Part shown: one piece after another, positions 8,041-16,640 of the stretch
Position numbering within the stretch: the stretch's first letter is position 1
How the letters are laid out: every line of letters begins with the position of its first letter
Position numbers and translations under genes: made by a program
Assembly (NCBI RefSeq): GCF_965243865.1
Contig: NZ_OZ251603.1
Span: forward strand, 3,968,001 to 4,032,000
DNA length: 64,000 bases
Direction of reading: 5' to 3'
Origin: Hyphomicrobium_A sp965243865
GTDB lineage: Bacteria; Pseudomonadota; Alphaproteobacteria; Rhizobiales; Hyphomicrobiaceae
Notes under the pieces: model-generated
The model's input: only the letters and a program-made list of their open reading frames with translations
Told to the model about the DNA's origin: nothing
Database searches by the model: none

Positions 8041-10206
8041 ATGAACATTCCGCTGAAAGCAAGCAGGCGCCAGTTCCTTCAGGGCTCTTCCGCTCTCGGG
8101 CTCGTCATCGGCTTCCATCTCCCGCTCTCTGGCCACGCCCTGGCGGCTGAGCAGGGAGGCGAGTTCGCGCCGAACGCCTTCGTCCGCATCGCGCCTGACA
8201 ACACCGTCACGGCCATCTGCAAGCATATCGAGTTTGGCCAGGGGCCATACACCGGCGTCGCCACCATCCTCGCCGATGAACTCGACGCCGACTGGGGCCA
8301 GATGCGCGTGGAATCTGCGCCTGCCGACGTGAAGCTTTACGCCAACGCTGCCTTCGGCATCCAGGGCACGGGCGGCTCCACGGCAATGGCAAGCTCATGG
8401 GATCAGCTCCGCGCTGCCGGCGCCGAGGCACGCGCACGCATTATTGCCGCCGCCGCGAAAAAGTGGAGCGTCGATCCGGGCTCGATCACGATCGAGAAGG
8501 GCGTCGTCAAGGACGCGTCAGGAAACTCAGCGACGTTCGGTGAGCTGGCAGAGCTGGCGCAGGCGACCGAGGTCAAAGGCCCGTTCACGCCCAAGCAGCC
8601 GGACGCATGGAAGCTCATCGGCGCCGCCAAGCTGCCGAAAGTCGATACCGTCGAGAAGACCAACGGCAAGGCGCTCTACACCATCGACGTCAAGATGCCT
8701 GACATGCTGACGTGCGTGATCGAGCGTCCATCACGCTTCAACGCCAAGGTCAAATCGTTCGATGCCACCGCCGCACTCGCTGTGCCGGGTGTGAAGGAAG
8801 TATTCGCCGTCCTGCAGGGCGTCGCTGTTCTTGCCACCGGCTACTGGGCAGCAAAGAACGGCCGTGATGCCCTGAAGGTCGAGTGGGACGAGACCGGAAC
8901 GGAAGCGCGCAGCTCCCAGCAGATTATCAAGGATTACGTCGATCTCGCCGCCCAGCAGGGCACCGTGGCGCGTAACGACGGCAATGCCGACGCGGCATTG
9001 TCGGGTGCTGCCAAGGTCGTCGAAGCAACGTATGTCTTCCCCTATCTTGCCCATGCGCCGATGGAGCCGAACAACTGCGTCATCCATCGCACGGACGACG
9101 GCGGTGTCGAGCTGGTGTTTGGCTCGCAGCTCCAGACTGTTGACCAGCAGGTTGCCGCTGGCGTGCTTGGCCTCAAGCCCGAGCAGGTGAAAATCAAGAC
9201 GCTGCTCGCCGGAGGCAGCTTCGGTCGCCGCGCAACGCCAGCGGGTGACATGGCGGCAGAAGCTGCAGCGGTGCTGAAGGCCGCAAAGCACCAGGGGCCG
9301 ATCAAAGTTCTCTGGTCGCGCGAGGACGACATCAAGGGCGGCCGCTATCGCCCGATCTTCGTTCACAAGCTGCGCGGGTCGGTCGACAAGGACGGCAACA
9401 TCAGCGGATGGGACCAGGTCATCGTCGGCCAGTCCTTCATGAAGGGCTCGCCGTTCGAGGCCGGAATGATCAAGGACGGCATCGACCAGACCATGGTCGA
9501 AGGCGCCAGCACGCTGCCTTATCAGATCCCCAATTTGCGGGTGTCGGCGCACATGGCAGACGTCGGCGTGCCGACGCTGTGGTGGCGCTCAGTCGGCTCG
9601 ACGCACACGGCCTTCTCCACCGAGACGTTCCTCGATCAGCTCGCCGAGGTCGCTGGCGCCGACCCGCTGGAGATCCGCCGCAAGTTGCTGGCGAAGCATC
9701 CTCGTCATCTCGGCGTGCTCAACCTCGCGGCCGAGAAGGCCGGCTGGGGGACGCCTCTTCCGCAGGGCCGCGCACGCGGGCTGGCGGTGCATGAATCCTT
9801 CAAGTCGTTCGTCGCCCACGTCGTCGAGGTCTCGGTCGGCAGCGATGGATTGCCCAAGGTCGAGCGCGTCGTCGTCGCGGCCGATTGCGGCGTCCCCATC
9901 AACCCGGACGTCATCACGGCACAGCTCGAAGGCGGCATGGGCTTTGGTCTCTCGGCGGCGATGTTCGCCTCCGTCGACTTGGAGGATGGCCGCGTCGTGC
10001 AGTCGAACTTCAACGACTACCGCGTCCTGCGCATCAACGAGATGCCCGACGTCGAGGTGCACATCGTGCCGTCCAAGGAAAAGCCCACCGGCATCGGTGA
10101 GCCTGGCACACCACCGATCGCCCCCGCGATCGCCAATGCCTGGGCCAAGCTGACGGGGCAGCACGTGTTCACGCTGCCGTTCTCACATTCCGCCGCGAAG
10201 GCATAG
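8041..10206 (+). CDS. iorB: Molybdopterin-binding large subunit (isoquinoline 1-oxidoreductase beta / aldehyde dehydrogenase type)
   Basis: A 721-residue catalytic subunit of the xanthine oxidase family, in the IorB-like group with domains in swapped order. It starts with a twin-arginine signal (SRRQFLQGSSALGLVIGF), so it is exported folded to the periplasm. Cofactor-binding loops GGSFGRRATP and GTGGSTAM are visible, as is the conserved C-terminal GIGEPGTPPIAPAIANA with the catalytic Glu. The reaction would be hydroxylation of an N-heterocycle or oxidation of an aldehyde, with oxygen taken from water. The ATG at 8041 directly precedes the Tat signal; reading open further upstream only overlaps iorA. 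It forms an operon with the cytochrome, XdhC and MocA-like genes. Confidence 0.93.
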   Translation: MNIPLKASRRQFLQGSSALGLVIGFHLPLSGHALAAEQGGEFAPNAFVRIAPDNTVTAICKHIEFGQGPYTGVATILADELDADWGQMRVESAPADVKLYANAAFGIQGTGGSTAMASSWDQLRAAGAEARARIIAAAAKKWSVDPGSITIEKGVVKDASGNSATFGELAELAQATEVKGPFTPKQPDAWKLIGAAKLPKVDTVEKTNGKALYTIDVKMPDMLTCVIERPSRFNAKVKSFDATAALAVPGVKEVFAVLQGVAVLATGYWAAKNGRDALKVEWDETGTEARSSQQIIKDYVDLAAQQGTVARNDGNADAALSGAAKVVEATYVFPYLAHAPMEPNNCVIHRTDDGGVELVFGSQLQTVDQQVAAGVLGLKPEQVKIKTLLAGGSFGRRATPAGDMAAEAAAVLKAAKHQGPIKVLWSREDDIKGGRYRPIFVHKLRGSVDKDGNISGWDQVIVGQSFMKGSPFEAGMIKDGIDQTMVEGASTLPYQIPNLRVSAHMADVGVPTLWWRSVGSTHTAFSTETFLDQLAEVAGADPLEIRRKLLAKHPRHLGVLNLAAEKAGWGTPLPQGRARGLAVHESFKSFVAHVVEVSVGSDGLPKVERVVVAADCGVPINPDVITAQLEGGMGFGLSAAMFASVDLEDGRVVQSNFNDYRVLRINEMPDVEVHIVPSKEKPTGIGEPGTPPIAPAIANAWAKLTGQHVFTLPFSHSAAKA

Positions 10207-10217
10207 GGAGGTGAACC

Positions 10218-10829
10218 ATGGGTAGACTGCTCATCCTCTTTGCCGGCGCGGCGGCCATCGTGACGGTCGGCGCGGCGGTGCCCGCCAAGCAGGCCGACAA
10301 GGTCATGACGCTCAAGTCGGTGCACTCCTTTGCTTCAATCCCCGATCAGCAACAGCGCTCGCTCGCGTTGTTTCAGGAGGCGAGCAAAGTCATCACGCAT
10401 GCGCGCTGCATGAACTGCCATCCGGCGGGCGACCGTCCCGCGCAGGGCGATGACCGTCATCCGCACATGCCGCTGGTCGTGCGCGGCGTCGACAACTTCG
10501 GCGCTATCGGCATGCGCTGCACGACCTGCCATGGGCCGAAGAACTTCGATCCGGCAGGCGTCCCCGGCCACCCCGAGTGGCATCTGGCACCTGTCGAAAT
10601 GGCCTGGGTCGGCAAGTCGCTTGGCGAGATCTGCGAGCAGATCAAGGACCCCGCCCGCAACGGCGGCAAGTCGATGGAAGAACTCGTTCATCATATGGCG
10701 GAAGACTCCCTCGTAGGCTGGGGCTGGCACCCCGGCAAAGGACGCGAGCCGGCTCCCGGCACGCAGAAGGAGTTCGGCGAGCTCATCAAGGCATGGGTGG
10801 ACAGCGGAGCTGTTTGCCCGGCAACATGA
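10218..10829 (+). CDS. Periplasmic diheme c-type cytochrome of the molybdenum hydroxylase
   Basis: A 203-residue exported protein with two CXXCH haem sites, CMNCH (about residue 59) and CTTCH (about 98). The hydrophobic N-terminus LLILFAGAAAIVTVGAAVPA acts as signal peptide or anchor. GGGAGGTGA before the ATG is a strong ribosome site, and the gene begins 11 bases after iorB. Similar genes are often labelled isoquinoline 1-oxidoreductase subunit. It most likely takes electrons from the IorA iron-sulphur clusters and passes them to the respiratory chain, replacing a flavin subunit. Its haems would be fitted by the Ccm system, part of which is encoded at 44-48 kb. Confidence 0.85.
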   Translation: MGRLLILFAGAAAIVTVGAAVPAKQADKVMTLKSVHSFASIPDQQQRSLALFQEASKVITHARCMNCHPAGDRPAQGDDRHPHMPLVVRGVDNFGAIGMRCTTCHGPKNFDPAGVPGHPEWHLAPVEMAWVGKSLGEICEQIKDPARNGGKSMEELVHHMAEDSLVGWGWHPGKGREPAPGTQKEFGELIKAWVDSGAVCPAT

Positions 10830-10851
10830 GATCGCACAGCGAGGCGCGGCG

Positions 10852-11865
10852 ATGAACATTCAGGTACAGTCACCGGTCGAAGCGGGACGCGACGCTTGGC
10901 ATATCGCCCGGCGCTGGATCGCCGAACACGGGCGCGTGGCGCTGGCGACGGTTGTCTCCACCTGGGGGTCTGCGCCTGTGCCGGCCGGCGGCCATCTCGT
11001 CATCGGCCCCGATGATCGCTTCGAAGGCTCGGTGTCGGGCGGCTGCGTCGAGGCCGACGTCCTCGCAGAAGCGGTCGACATAATGGCATCCGGCCGGCCG
11101 AAGCTGCTCGAGTACGGCATCAGCGACGACACCGCCTGGCGCGTCGGCCTGCCGTGCGGTGGAACCATCAAGGTGCTGGTCGAGCCGCTGACTCGCGCCG
11201 ACCTGCCGCACGTCGATGCCATCATCGATGCGCGCGAGCAGCGCCGCTCCATTGTCCGCGTGACGCGCATTGCCGATGGCCAGCGATCTATCTACCGCGA
11301 AGGCGACGCGCTGAGCGGCGATGTCGCGAAGGCTTTGACGTCCGGCATCGTTTGCCTCATCGAAACGCCTGATGGCACCGCGGCCGTGCAGCCGGTCGTG
11401 CCGCCTTTGCGCGTCATCATCGTCGGCGCCACGCACATCGGTCAGGTGTTCGCCGACATGGCGCGCCTGACGGGGTATGGTGTCACGGTCGTCGATCCGC
11501 GCGCCGCCTTTGCGTCCGAGGAGCGCTTCAGCGCAAGCGCCATCGTCGCTGATTGGCCGCAGGCATCATTTGATCGCATTGGCCTCGATGCCCGCACCGC
11601 CGTCGTTGCGCTCACGCACGCTTCGCACATCGACGACGAGGCGATAGCAGCCGCACTGCGCACCCCCTGCATCTACATCGGCGCGCTGGGCTCGCGCGCG
11701 ACCAATGCCAAGCGCATGGATCGACTGAAGGCGATGGGCTTCGGCGATAATGATCTGCAGCGCATCCACGCACCCATCGGTCTCAACATCGGCGCGAAGG
11801 GACCCGCGGAAATCGCCGTCTCGATCCTCGCCGAGATCGTCAAAGTGAGCCGCGGGGCCTCTTGA
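10852..11865 (+). CDS. xdhC: XdhC/CoxI family molybdenum cofactor maturation protein
   Basis: A 337-residue cytoplasmic chaperone with the two usual parts. The N-terminal XdhC_CoxI domain reads VSTWGSAPVPAGGHLVIG and SVSGGCVEADV. A C-terminal Rossmann domain starts RVIIVGATHIGQVFADMA. XdhC proteins bind the molybdenum cofactor, help its sulphuration and insert it into the large subunit before Tat export. The gene overlaps the next start by four bases, so the two are translationally coupled. Confidence 0.9.
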   Translation: MNIQVQSPVEAGRDAWHIARRWIAEHGRVALATVVSTWGSAPVPAGGHLVIGPDDRFEGSVSGGCVEADVLAEAVDIMASGRPKLLEYGISDDTAWRVGLPCGGTIKVLVEPLTRADLPHVDAIIDAREQRRSIVRVTRIADGQRSIYREGDALSGDVAKALTSGIVCLIETPDGTAAVQPVVPPLRVIIVGATHIGQVFADMARLTGYGVTVVDPRAAFASEERFSASAIVADWPQASFDRIGLDARTAVVALTHASHIDDEAIAAALRTPCIYIGALGSRATNAKRMDRLKAMGFGDNDLQRIHAPIGLNIGAKGPAEIAVSILAEIVKVSRGAS

Positions 11866-12461
11866 GCAAGATCGCAGCAGTGCTGCTCGCAGCCGGCGCG
11901 TCGCAACGGTTCGGCGCGCCCAACAAGCTGCTCGCTGATCTGCGTGGCAAAGCAATTGTCGTGCACGTGCTCGATGTGCTCGAACGCGCTGGTCTCGTCG
12001 GGGTCACTGTCGTCACCGGCTGGGACGCCGACAGCGTCAAGCTGGCTCTGTCGGGCAGAGACGTGCGCTTTGTCCATAATCCCGACTGGGCGACCGGCAT
12101 GGGTAGCTCGATCGGGGTCGGCATTGCCGCCCTGGGAAGCGACGCCACAGGCGCGATGATCGTGCCGGGTGATATGCCGCTGCTCGAAGCCGACGAGATC
12201 GCGCAGCTCGTTGCGCAATTTGATGCAATGGGCGCGGCACGCGTCGTCTATCCCGTTACCGAGCAAGGAGAGCAGCGCAATCCAGTGCTCTGGCCGCGCC
12301 GCTTCTTCGCTGACCTGCGGGCGCTCGACCCATCGAACGGTGCCAAGCAGGTGTTGCGCAGGTTGAGCCCCGCAGACTGCCTCGGCGTGCCCATAAGCGA
12401 CGAGAGCACGCTCATCGATATCGATACACCCGAGGCGCTTTCCGCCGTCCGCAAGGATTGA
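11862..12461 (+). CDS. mocA: MobA-like NTP transferase, probable molybdenum cofactor cytidylyltransferase
   Basis: A 199-residue nucleotidyltransferase. The N-terminal signature VLLAAGASQRFGAPNKLLADLRGK holds the NTP-binding loop and Lys. AMIVPGDMPLLEADEI is the metal-binding PGDMP motif seen in MobA/MocA proteins. It would attach CMP to molybdopterin to give the dinucleotide used by xanthine oxidase family enzymes, fitting its place at the end of the hydroxylase operon. The start is a TTG inside the XdhC stop region, chosen because the hydrophobic first strand begins immediately after it. Confidence 0.85.
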   Translation: MSKIAAVLLAAGASQRFGAPNKLLADLRGKAIVVHVLDVLERAGLVGVTVVTGWDADSVKLALSGRDVRFVHNPDWATGMGSSIGVGIAALGSDATGAMIVPGDMPLLEADEIAQLVAQFDAMGAARVVYPVTEQGEQRNPVLWPRRFFADLRALDPSNGAKQVLRRLSPADCLGVPISDESTLIDIDTPEALSAVRKD

Positions 12462-12473
12462 AAGCCGCGCCGG

Positions 12474-13661
12474 TTATTTCGTCGTTGCGAGCCGCTCGAG
12501 CCCCGCCTGCAGATCGGCGCGCAAATCATCGACATCTTCCAGGCCGATGTGCAGCCGCAGCGCCGGCCCTTCCGGCTGCCACTTCGTCGCCGTGCGATAG
12601 CTCGTGACGTCGAACGGGATGACGAGACTTTCGTAGCCGCCCCACGAGAAGCCCATGCCGAACAGCTTCAGCCCGTTGAGCATCGCCGCGACGGCGTCCT
12701 TGCTCGCAGGCTTCAAGATCACGCCGAACAATCCGCTGGCACCAAGAAAGTCGCGCTTCCACAGCGCGTGCTGCGGATGGCTCGGTAGCGCCGGATGCAG
12801 GACGCGCGCAACCTCCGGCCGCCCTTCCAGCCAGCGCCCGATCTCCAGCCCGGAGCGATGGTGCTGCGCGAGCCGCGTCGCCAAAGTCCTGAGGCCACGC
12901 CCGCCTAGGTAGGTCTCTTCCGATCCCGGATTGACCCCGAGCAGATCTTTCGCCTGCGCCACATACTTGGCGGCGCGCGCGTTCGACGTGATTGCACCGA
13001 GCATCGCGTCGGCGTGCCCGACGATATATTTCGTGGCCGCTTGGATCGAGACATCGACGCCGTGATCGAACGGCTTGAAGTAGAGCGGGCTCGCCCAGGT
13101 GTTGTCCATCAACAGCCACAGGTCGCGTTCGCGCGCCACCTTGGCGATGGCGGGAATGTCCTGCACCTCGAACGTCTGCGATCCCGGGCTCTCTGTGAAA
13201 ATCAATCGCGTATTCGGCCGCACCAGCTCGGCTATGCCCGCACCGATCAGCGGATCGTAATACGTCGTCTCGACGCCGAGTTTGGCCAGCATGTAGTCGC
13301 AGAACTTGCGGGTCGGCTGATAGACGTTGTCGACCATCAGGATATGATCGCCCGCTTTCACAAAAGCGAGGATCGCAGTACTGACCGCCTGATAGCCGGA
13401 CGCGGTCAACTCGCACGCCGCTCCGCCCTCGATCTCGGCAATTGCGTCTTGCAGGGCCTTGACCGTGGGCGTGCAAGTGCGCCCATAGGTGTAGGGCTGA
13501 TCGCGATTCCACAATTTCTCGACGGTTGGAAACAAAACCGTCGAGCCCCGATAGACGGGCGGGTTCACGAAGCCAAAGTTATCGTGCGGGGCACGCCCGG
13601 CATGGACGACCCGCGTTGCCGGCGCCTCGTGGCGCTCGGGCTTCTTCTCGGAGGATGACAT
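12474..13661 (-). CDS. metC: Cystathionine beta-lyase (PLP-dependent)
   Basis: A 395-residue enzyme of the Cys/Met metabolism PLP family. NFGFVNPPVYRGSTVLFPT near the N-terminus is typical of the proteobacterial MetC group, and the PLP lysine sits in IQAATKYIVGHADAMLG. It cleaves cystathionine to homocysteine, pyruvate and ammonia in methionine synthesis. The ATG at 13661 (MSSSEKKPERH) is preferred to an in-frame start 15 codons upstream, because homologues begin shortly before the ATRVVHAGR strand. It is transcribed away from the amino-acid binding protein gene. Confidence 0.92.
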   Translation of the reverse strand: MSSSEKKPERHEAPATRVVHAGRAPHDNFGFVNPPVYRGSTVLFPTVEKLWNRDQPYTYGRTCTPTVKALQDAIAEIEGGAACELTASGYQAVSTAILAFVKAGDHILMVDNVYQPTRKFCDYMLAKLGVETTYYDPLIGAGIAELVRPNTRLIFTESPGSQTFEVQDIPAIAKVARERDLWLLMDNTWASPLYFKPFDHGVDVSIQAATKYIVGHADAMLGAITSNARAAKYVAQAKDLLGVNPGSEETYLGGRGLRTLATRLAQHHRSGLEIGRWLEGRPEVARVLHPALPSHPQHALWKRDFLGASGLFGVILKPASKDAVAAMLNGLKLFGMGFSWGGYESLVIPFDVTSYRTATKWQPEGPALRLHIGLEDVDDLRADLQAGLERLATTK

Positions 13662-13837
13662 TGAGGCCGATCCTGGATCGCAGAGGTTGCGGCCCGTGTG
13701 GCCCATGTTGCCCGCCGGGTCAAGGGCTTGACCTCGTTCCGGTTACGCGGGATTGACCCAAATGTACGTCGCAGGCGCGGGCGTGCACTCTGAACCCTTG
13801 CGCGATAGCTCTCGTCGCCCCACACTGAAGCAACGCC

Positions 13838-14881
13838 ATGCGAATATTCCAGCATCTCCGCCGATCTCTCATCGCCGCGATCGCGCTCAGCGCATTGATT
13901 CCGCTTGCTCCTTCCGTGGAGGCAGCCGAAACCAGCACGCTCGATTCGATCAGGGCGCGCGGTCAGCTCCTTTGCGGCATCGGCGAGGAGCAGCCGGGGT
14001 TCTCTGTGGTCGGACCCAACGGCACGCGCTCGGGAATCGACGTCGAGTTCTGCCAAGCCCTCGCGGTGGCCGTTTTTGGCAGCAAGGACGCAGTGAAATT
14101 CTGGCCTTTGAGCGCCAACGACCGATTTAAGGCACTGCAATCGGGTGACGTCGACGTGCTGGCCCGCGGCGCCACCTGGACCCTCAGCCGCGACACCGAG
14201 CTCGGCGCCCGTTTCACCGGCGTCCTGTTTTACGACGGCCAGGGCTTCCTCACCCGCCGCGGCAACGCCGTTGCCAGTGTGCTGGAACTGTCCGGAGCCT
14301 CGGTCTGCGCTCTTCCTGGCGCAATGGGAGAGCAGGGCCTCGCTAACTTCTTCGGTGCTCAGCGCATGCGCTATCAGGTTGTGGCCCAGGAAAACTGGGG
14401 CGATCTGGTCAAGGCATATGCAGCCGGCAACTGCACCGTCCTGACCGGCGACATTTCGCTTCTCGCCGAAGCACGCAGCAAGCTGCCCGTCCCGGCCGAC
14501 CACATCATCCTGCCCGAGCTTATCACCAAGGAGCCACTGGGGCCGGCCGTCCGCCAGGACGATCCGCAGTGGTTTGCGGTTGTGCGCTGGACGCTGATGG
14601 CGTTGATCGAGGCCGAGGAGCTGGGGCTGACCAGCGCCAACGTCGACGCACAGCGCGCATCGACCGACCCGAGCATCCGCCGCTTCCTAGGCATCGAGGC
14701 GAACCTCGGACAAGCCCTTGGGCTCCCCCGCGACTGGGCCTACCAGATCGTCAAGAACGTAGGAAACTACGGCGAGATCTTCGATCGGTCCTTAGGCACG
14801 AAATCGGACCTGAAGCTGGCGCGTGGTCTCAACAACTCATGGACCAAGGGCGGTCTGATGTATTCGATGCCCTTCCGTTGA
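13838..14881 (+). CDS. aapJ: Periplasmic L-amino acid binding protein of an ABC transporter (AapJ/BztA type)
   Basis: A 347-residue exported solute-binding protein with a Sec signal cleaved near SVEAAE. The mature start TSTLDSIRARGQLLCGI and the segments GIDVEFCQALAVAVFG and GDVDVLARGATWTLSRD are typical of general L-amino acid binding proteins. In rhizobia aapJ lies beside metC, as here, but is followed by permease and ATPase genes (aapQMP). None follows in this window, so the protein is an orphan locally and must use membrane parts encoded elsewhere. Confidence 0.87.
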   Translation: MRIFQHLRRSLIAAIALSALIPLAPSVEAAETSTLDSIRARGQLLCGIGEEQPGFSVVGPNGTRSGIDVEFCQALAVAVFGSKDAVKFWPLSANDRFKALQSGDVDVLARGATWTLSRDTELGARFTGVLFYDGQGFLTRRGNAVASVLELSGASVCALPGAMGEQGLANFFGAQRMRYQVVAQENWGDLVKAYAAGNCTVLTGDISLLAEARSKLPVPADHIILPELITKEPLGPAVRQDDPQWFAVVRWTLMALIEAEELGLTSANVDAQRASTDPSIRRFLGIEANLGQALGLPRDWAYQIVKNVGNYGEIFDRSLGTKSDLKLARGLNNSWTKGGLMYSMPFR

Positions 14882-14906
14882 CACCGGCAATATTGAGTTC
14901 AGCGTG

Positions 14907-15491
14907 ATGATGCTCGTGTCTGCGCCGCCGATCGACCCCAACGTCGCGTTGGTCGGCATCGCCGTTGCCGCGGTGCTGATAACGCTCGTTTTGCTCGTCA
15001 TCCGCAATCGGCAGATTTCCCGCCAACGCTCGAAGCCAGATCACGCACAGCAGGGGCTCGCAGCCCCGGAAGCCGCAGAGCCGGTAGAGCAGGCTCAGCC
15101 CGTCGCCCAGCTCATCGCTGATGACGGCCCAGCTCTGCTCGCAGCCGTAAAGGAGGCAGAGGCCGAAGGCGCCGACGCTCGCCTTGCCGGGCTTTATCTC
15201 TCTCTGGCCCAACGTCAACTCGACAGCGGCCAAGCGCACGATGCGGCCGAGCTGATGCGCAAGGCCATCCGCGCGGCAACCGCCTCTGGCCAGAAGAGCG
15301 CGCACGCCAAGGCCCGAGTGGCGCTCGGCGATTTGGTCCAAGTTTCCGGCGACCCGGCAACCGCATGCGAGCATTGGCAGATCGCGCGTACGTTGTTTCA
15401 CGAACTGGGGCAGCGCAGCGACTTCGATGCCGTCGACGCCCGCATGCTGCGCAACGGCTGCCCCAGCGACTGGGTGCTGACGGATTTCTAG
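14907..15491 (+). CDS. Membrane-anchored hypothetical protein with TPR-like helices
   Basis: A 194-residue protein not matched to a named family. One membrane helix (about 10-35, VALVGIAVAAVLITLVLLVI) is followed by a basic stretch, an Ala/Pro/Glu linker and helical pairs from about residue 85 (LAGLYLSLAQRQLDSGQAHDAAELMRKAI). The last part has the tetratricopeptide rhythm (ALGDLVQVSGDPATACEHWQIARTLFHELG). It would face the cytoplasm and could be a scaffold. Two adjacent ATGs (14907, 14910) and a GTG (14904) are possible starts. It ends tail to tail with the secreted repeat protein. Confidence 0.7.
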   Translation: MMLVSAPPIDPNVALVGIAVAAVLITLVLLVIRNRQISRQRSKPDHAQQGLAAPEAAEPVEQAQPVAQLIADDGPALLAAVKEAEAEGADARLAGLYLSLAQRQLDSGQAHDAAELMRKAIRAATASGQKSAHAKARVALGDLVQVSGDPATACEHWQIARTLFHELGQRSDFDAVDARMLRNGCPSDWVLTDF

Positions 15492-15515
15492 CCGCGACGG
15501 CACAGAGCCGGGCTG

Positions 15516-16535
15516 TTACTGCATCACCACTTCCACCTGCGCCACGTCGCCGTTGGCAAGCGTGAAGTCGCGCTTGAAGACGCCCGATGCCGATTTCGCG
15601 GTCACCGAATACGTGCCCGGCGCAAGGATATGCGAGGGCAGCGCACCGACGCTGGTCGTCACCACGCGTCCATCCTGGCCCTGCACCGTCCATTGCGTAT
15701 CGGGCAGTGCATCGCCACCTGCACGCGTAACAAGCTTGAACGTGACGCGAGCCGCCGAGTGCGAGATTGTCGCCTCTGTCAGCTTGCCCGCTTCCACCGT
15801 CACATCGGCTTCGACCTTGGCATTGGCATCGCCGTAGCGCGAGACGATGCGATAGATGCCGGCATTCAGCCGGTTGACCACCCCCGGCTTTGCACCCGTA
15901 AGCACGCGCACCCGATTGTCCGACTGATCGCGCTCGCTCGACATGATGTCGTAGCTGACGGCGTTCGCAGGCGGTGCGATCCCATCGACCAGCACCCGCA
16001 CCTTGAGGCCGCCCGCATTCAGCACGAATTTCTCGCTCGTCGCGGTACCCGGCGTCACCACGATCTTCCGCGTGATGTCGGCGCGCCCGAAGGCGGCGTT
16101 GACGATGTATTCGCCCGGCTCGAGCGACACGGTCGGGCTCGGATCGCGCTTCGTCATCAGCAGTTTGCTCGGCGCGCGCGGATCACGCAGCGCTTCGTAC
16201 ACCCGCCAGACAAGACCCTGGTCGATCCGCTGGCCATCGACGGTAAGCAGCGCCACAAGTTTGACTTGGCCGCTGGTGGGGCTGCCGCTGTCGGGGGCTG
16301 CTATGCGCGGCACCACCGTGGTGTTGGCAGGCAGGGTGGGTCCCGGGACCGGCGCCGATGGCGTGTAACGACCGGTGTCTGGAGGGAACGCTCCCCTCAG
16401 CTGGGCCCCGCCGCCATCGCTATCCATCGCCTGCGCGAAGGCCGCCACATGGCCCAAGCTAAGCAGCACCGCTGCCAGCATCGGCAATGCCGAGCGGCGC
16501 AGAAACGGGCCGAGCTTGGTGCGAATATCCGCCAT
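15516..16535 (-). CDS. Secreted repeat protein, partner of the vWA protein
   Basis: A 339-residue exported protein: signal peptide cleaved near AAFAQA, a Pro-rich linker (about 50-85), then three beta-sandwich-like repeats. Each repeat contains an L-x-(P/A)-G-x-Y core: LEPGEYIVNAAFG, LNAGIYRIVSRYG and LAPGTYSVTAKSA. The same core occurs five times in the vWA protein encoded just upstream (105-base gap, same strand), so the two genes share a module and form one unit. The repeats resemble carboxypeptidase-regulatory or PEGA-like surface domains. No enzyme motif is seen. A structural or binding role at the cell surface is inferred. Confidence 0.75.
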   Translation of the reverse strand: MADIRTKLGPFLRRSALPMLAAVLLSLGHVAAFAQAMDSDGGGAQLRGAFPPDTGRYTPSAPVPGPTLPANTTVVPRIAAPDSGSPTSGQVKLVALLTVDGQRIDQGLVWRVYEALRDPRAPSKLLMTKRDPSPTVSLEPGEYIVNAAFGRADITRKIVVTPGTATSEKFVLNAGGLKVRVLVDGIAPPANAVSYDIMSSERDQSDNRVRVLTGAKPGVVNRLNAGIYRIVSRYGDANAKVEADVTVEAGKLTEATISHSAARVTFKLVTRAGGDALPDTQWTVQGQDGRVVTTSVGALPSHILAPGTYSVTAKSASGVFKRDFTLANGDVAQVEVVMQ

Positions 16536-16640
16536 TCCCGCGGCTACCTTACGGTTGACGACTCGTCAGCCCACATCAACGAGCAACGAGCTTGGTCGAA
16601 ATATGGCTTGTGGCGCCCGCCATCGTCGCGGCCGCTCCGG

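Noticed and set aside
13662..13837. Possible SAM-type riboswitch before metC
   Set aside because: I looked for a SAM-II-like pseudoknot in the metC leader but could not match conserved bases; GC-rich pairing alone is not evidence.
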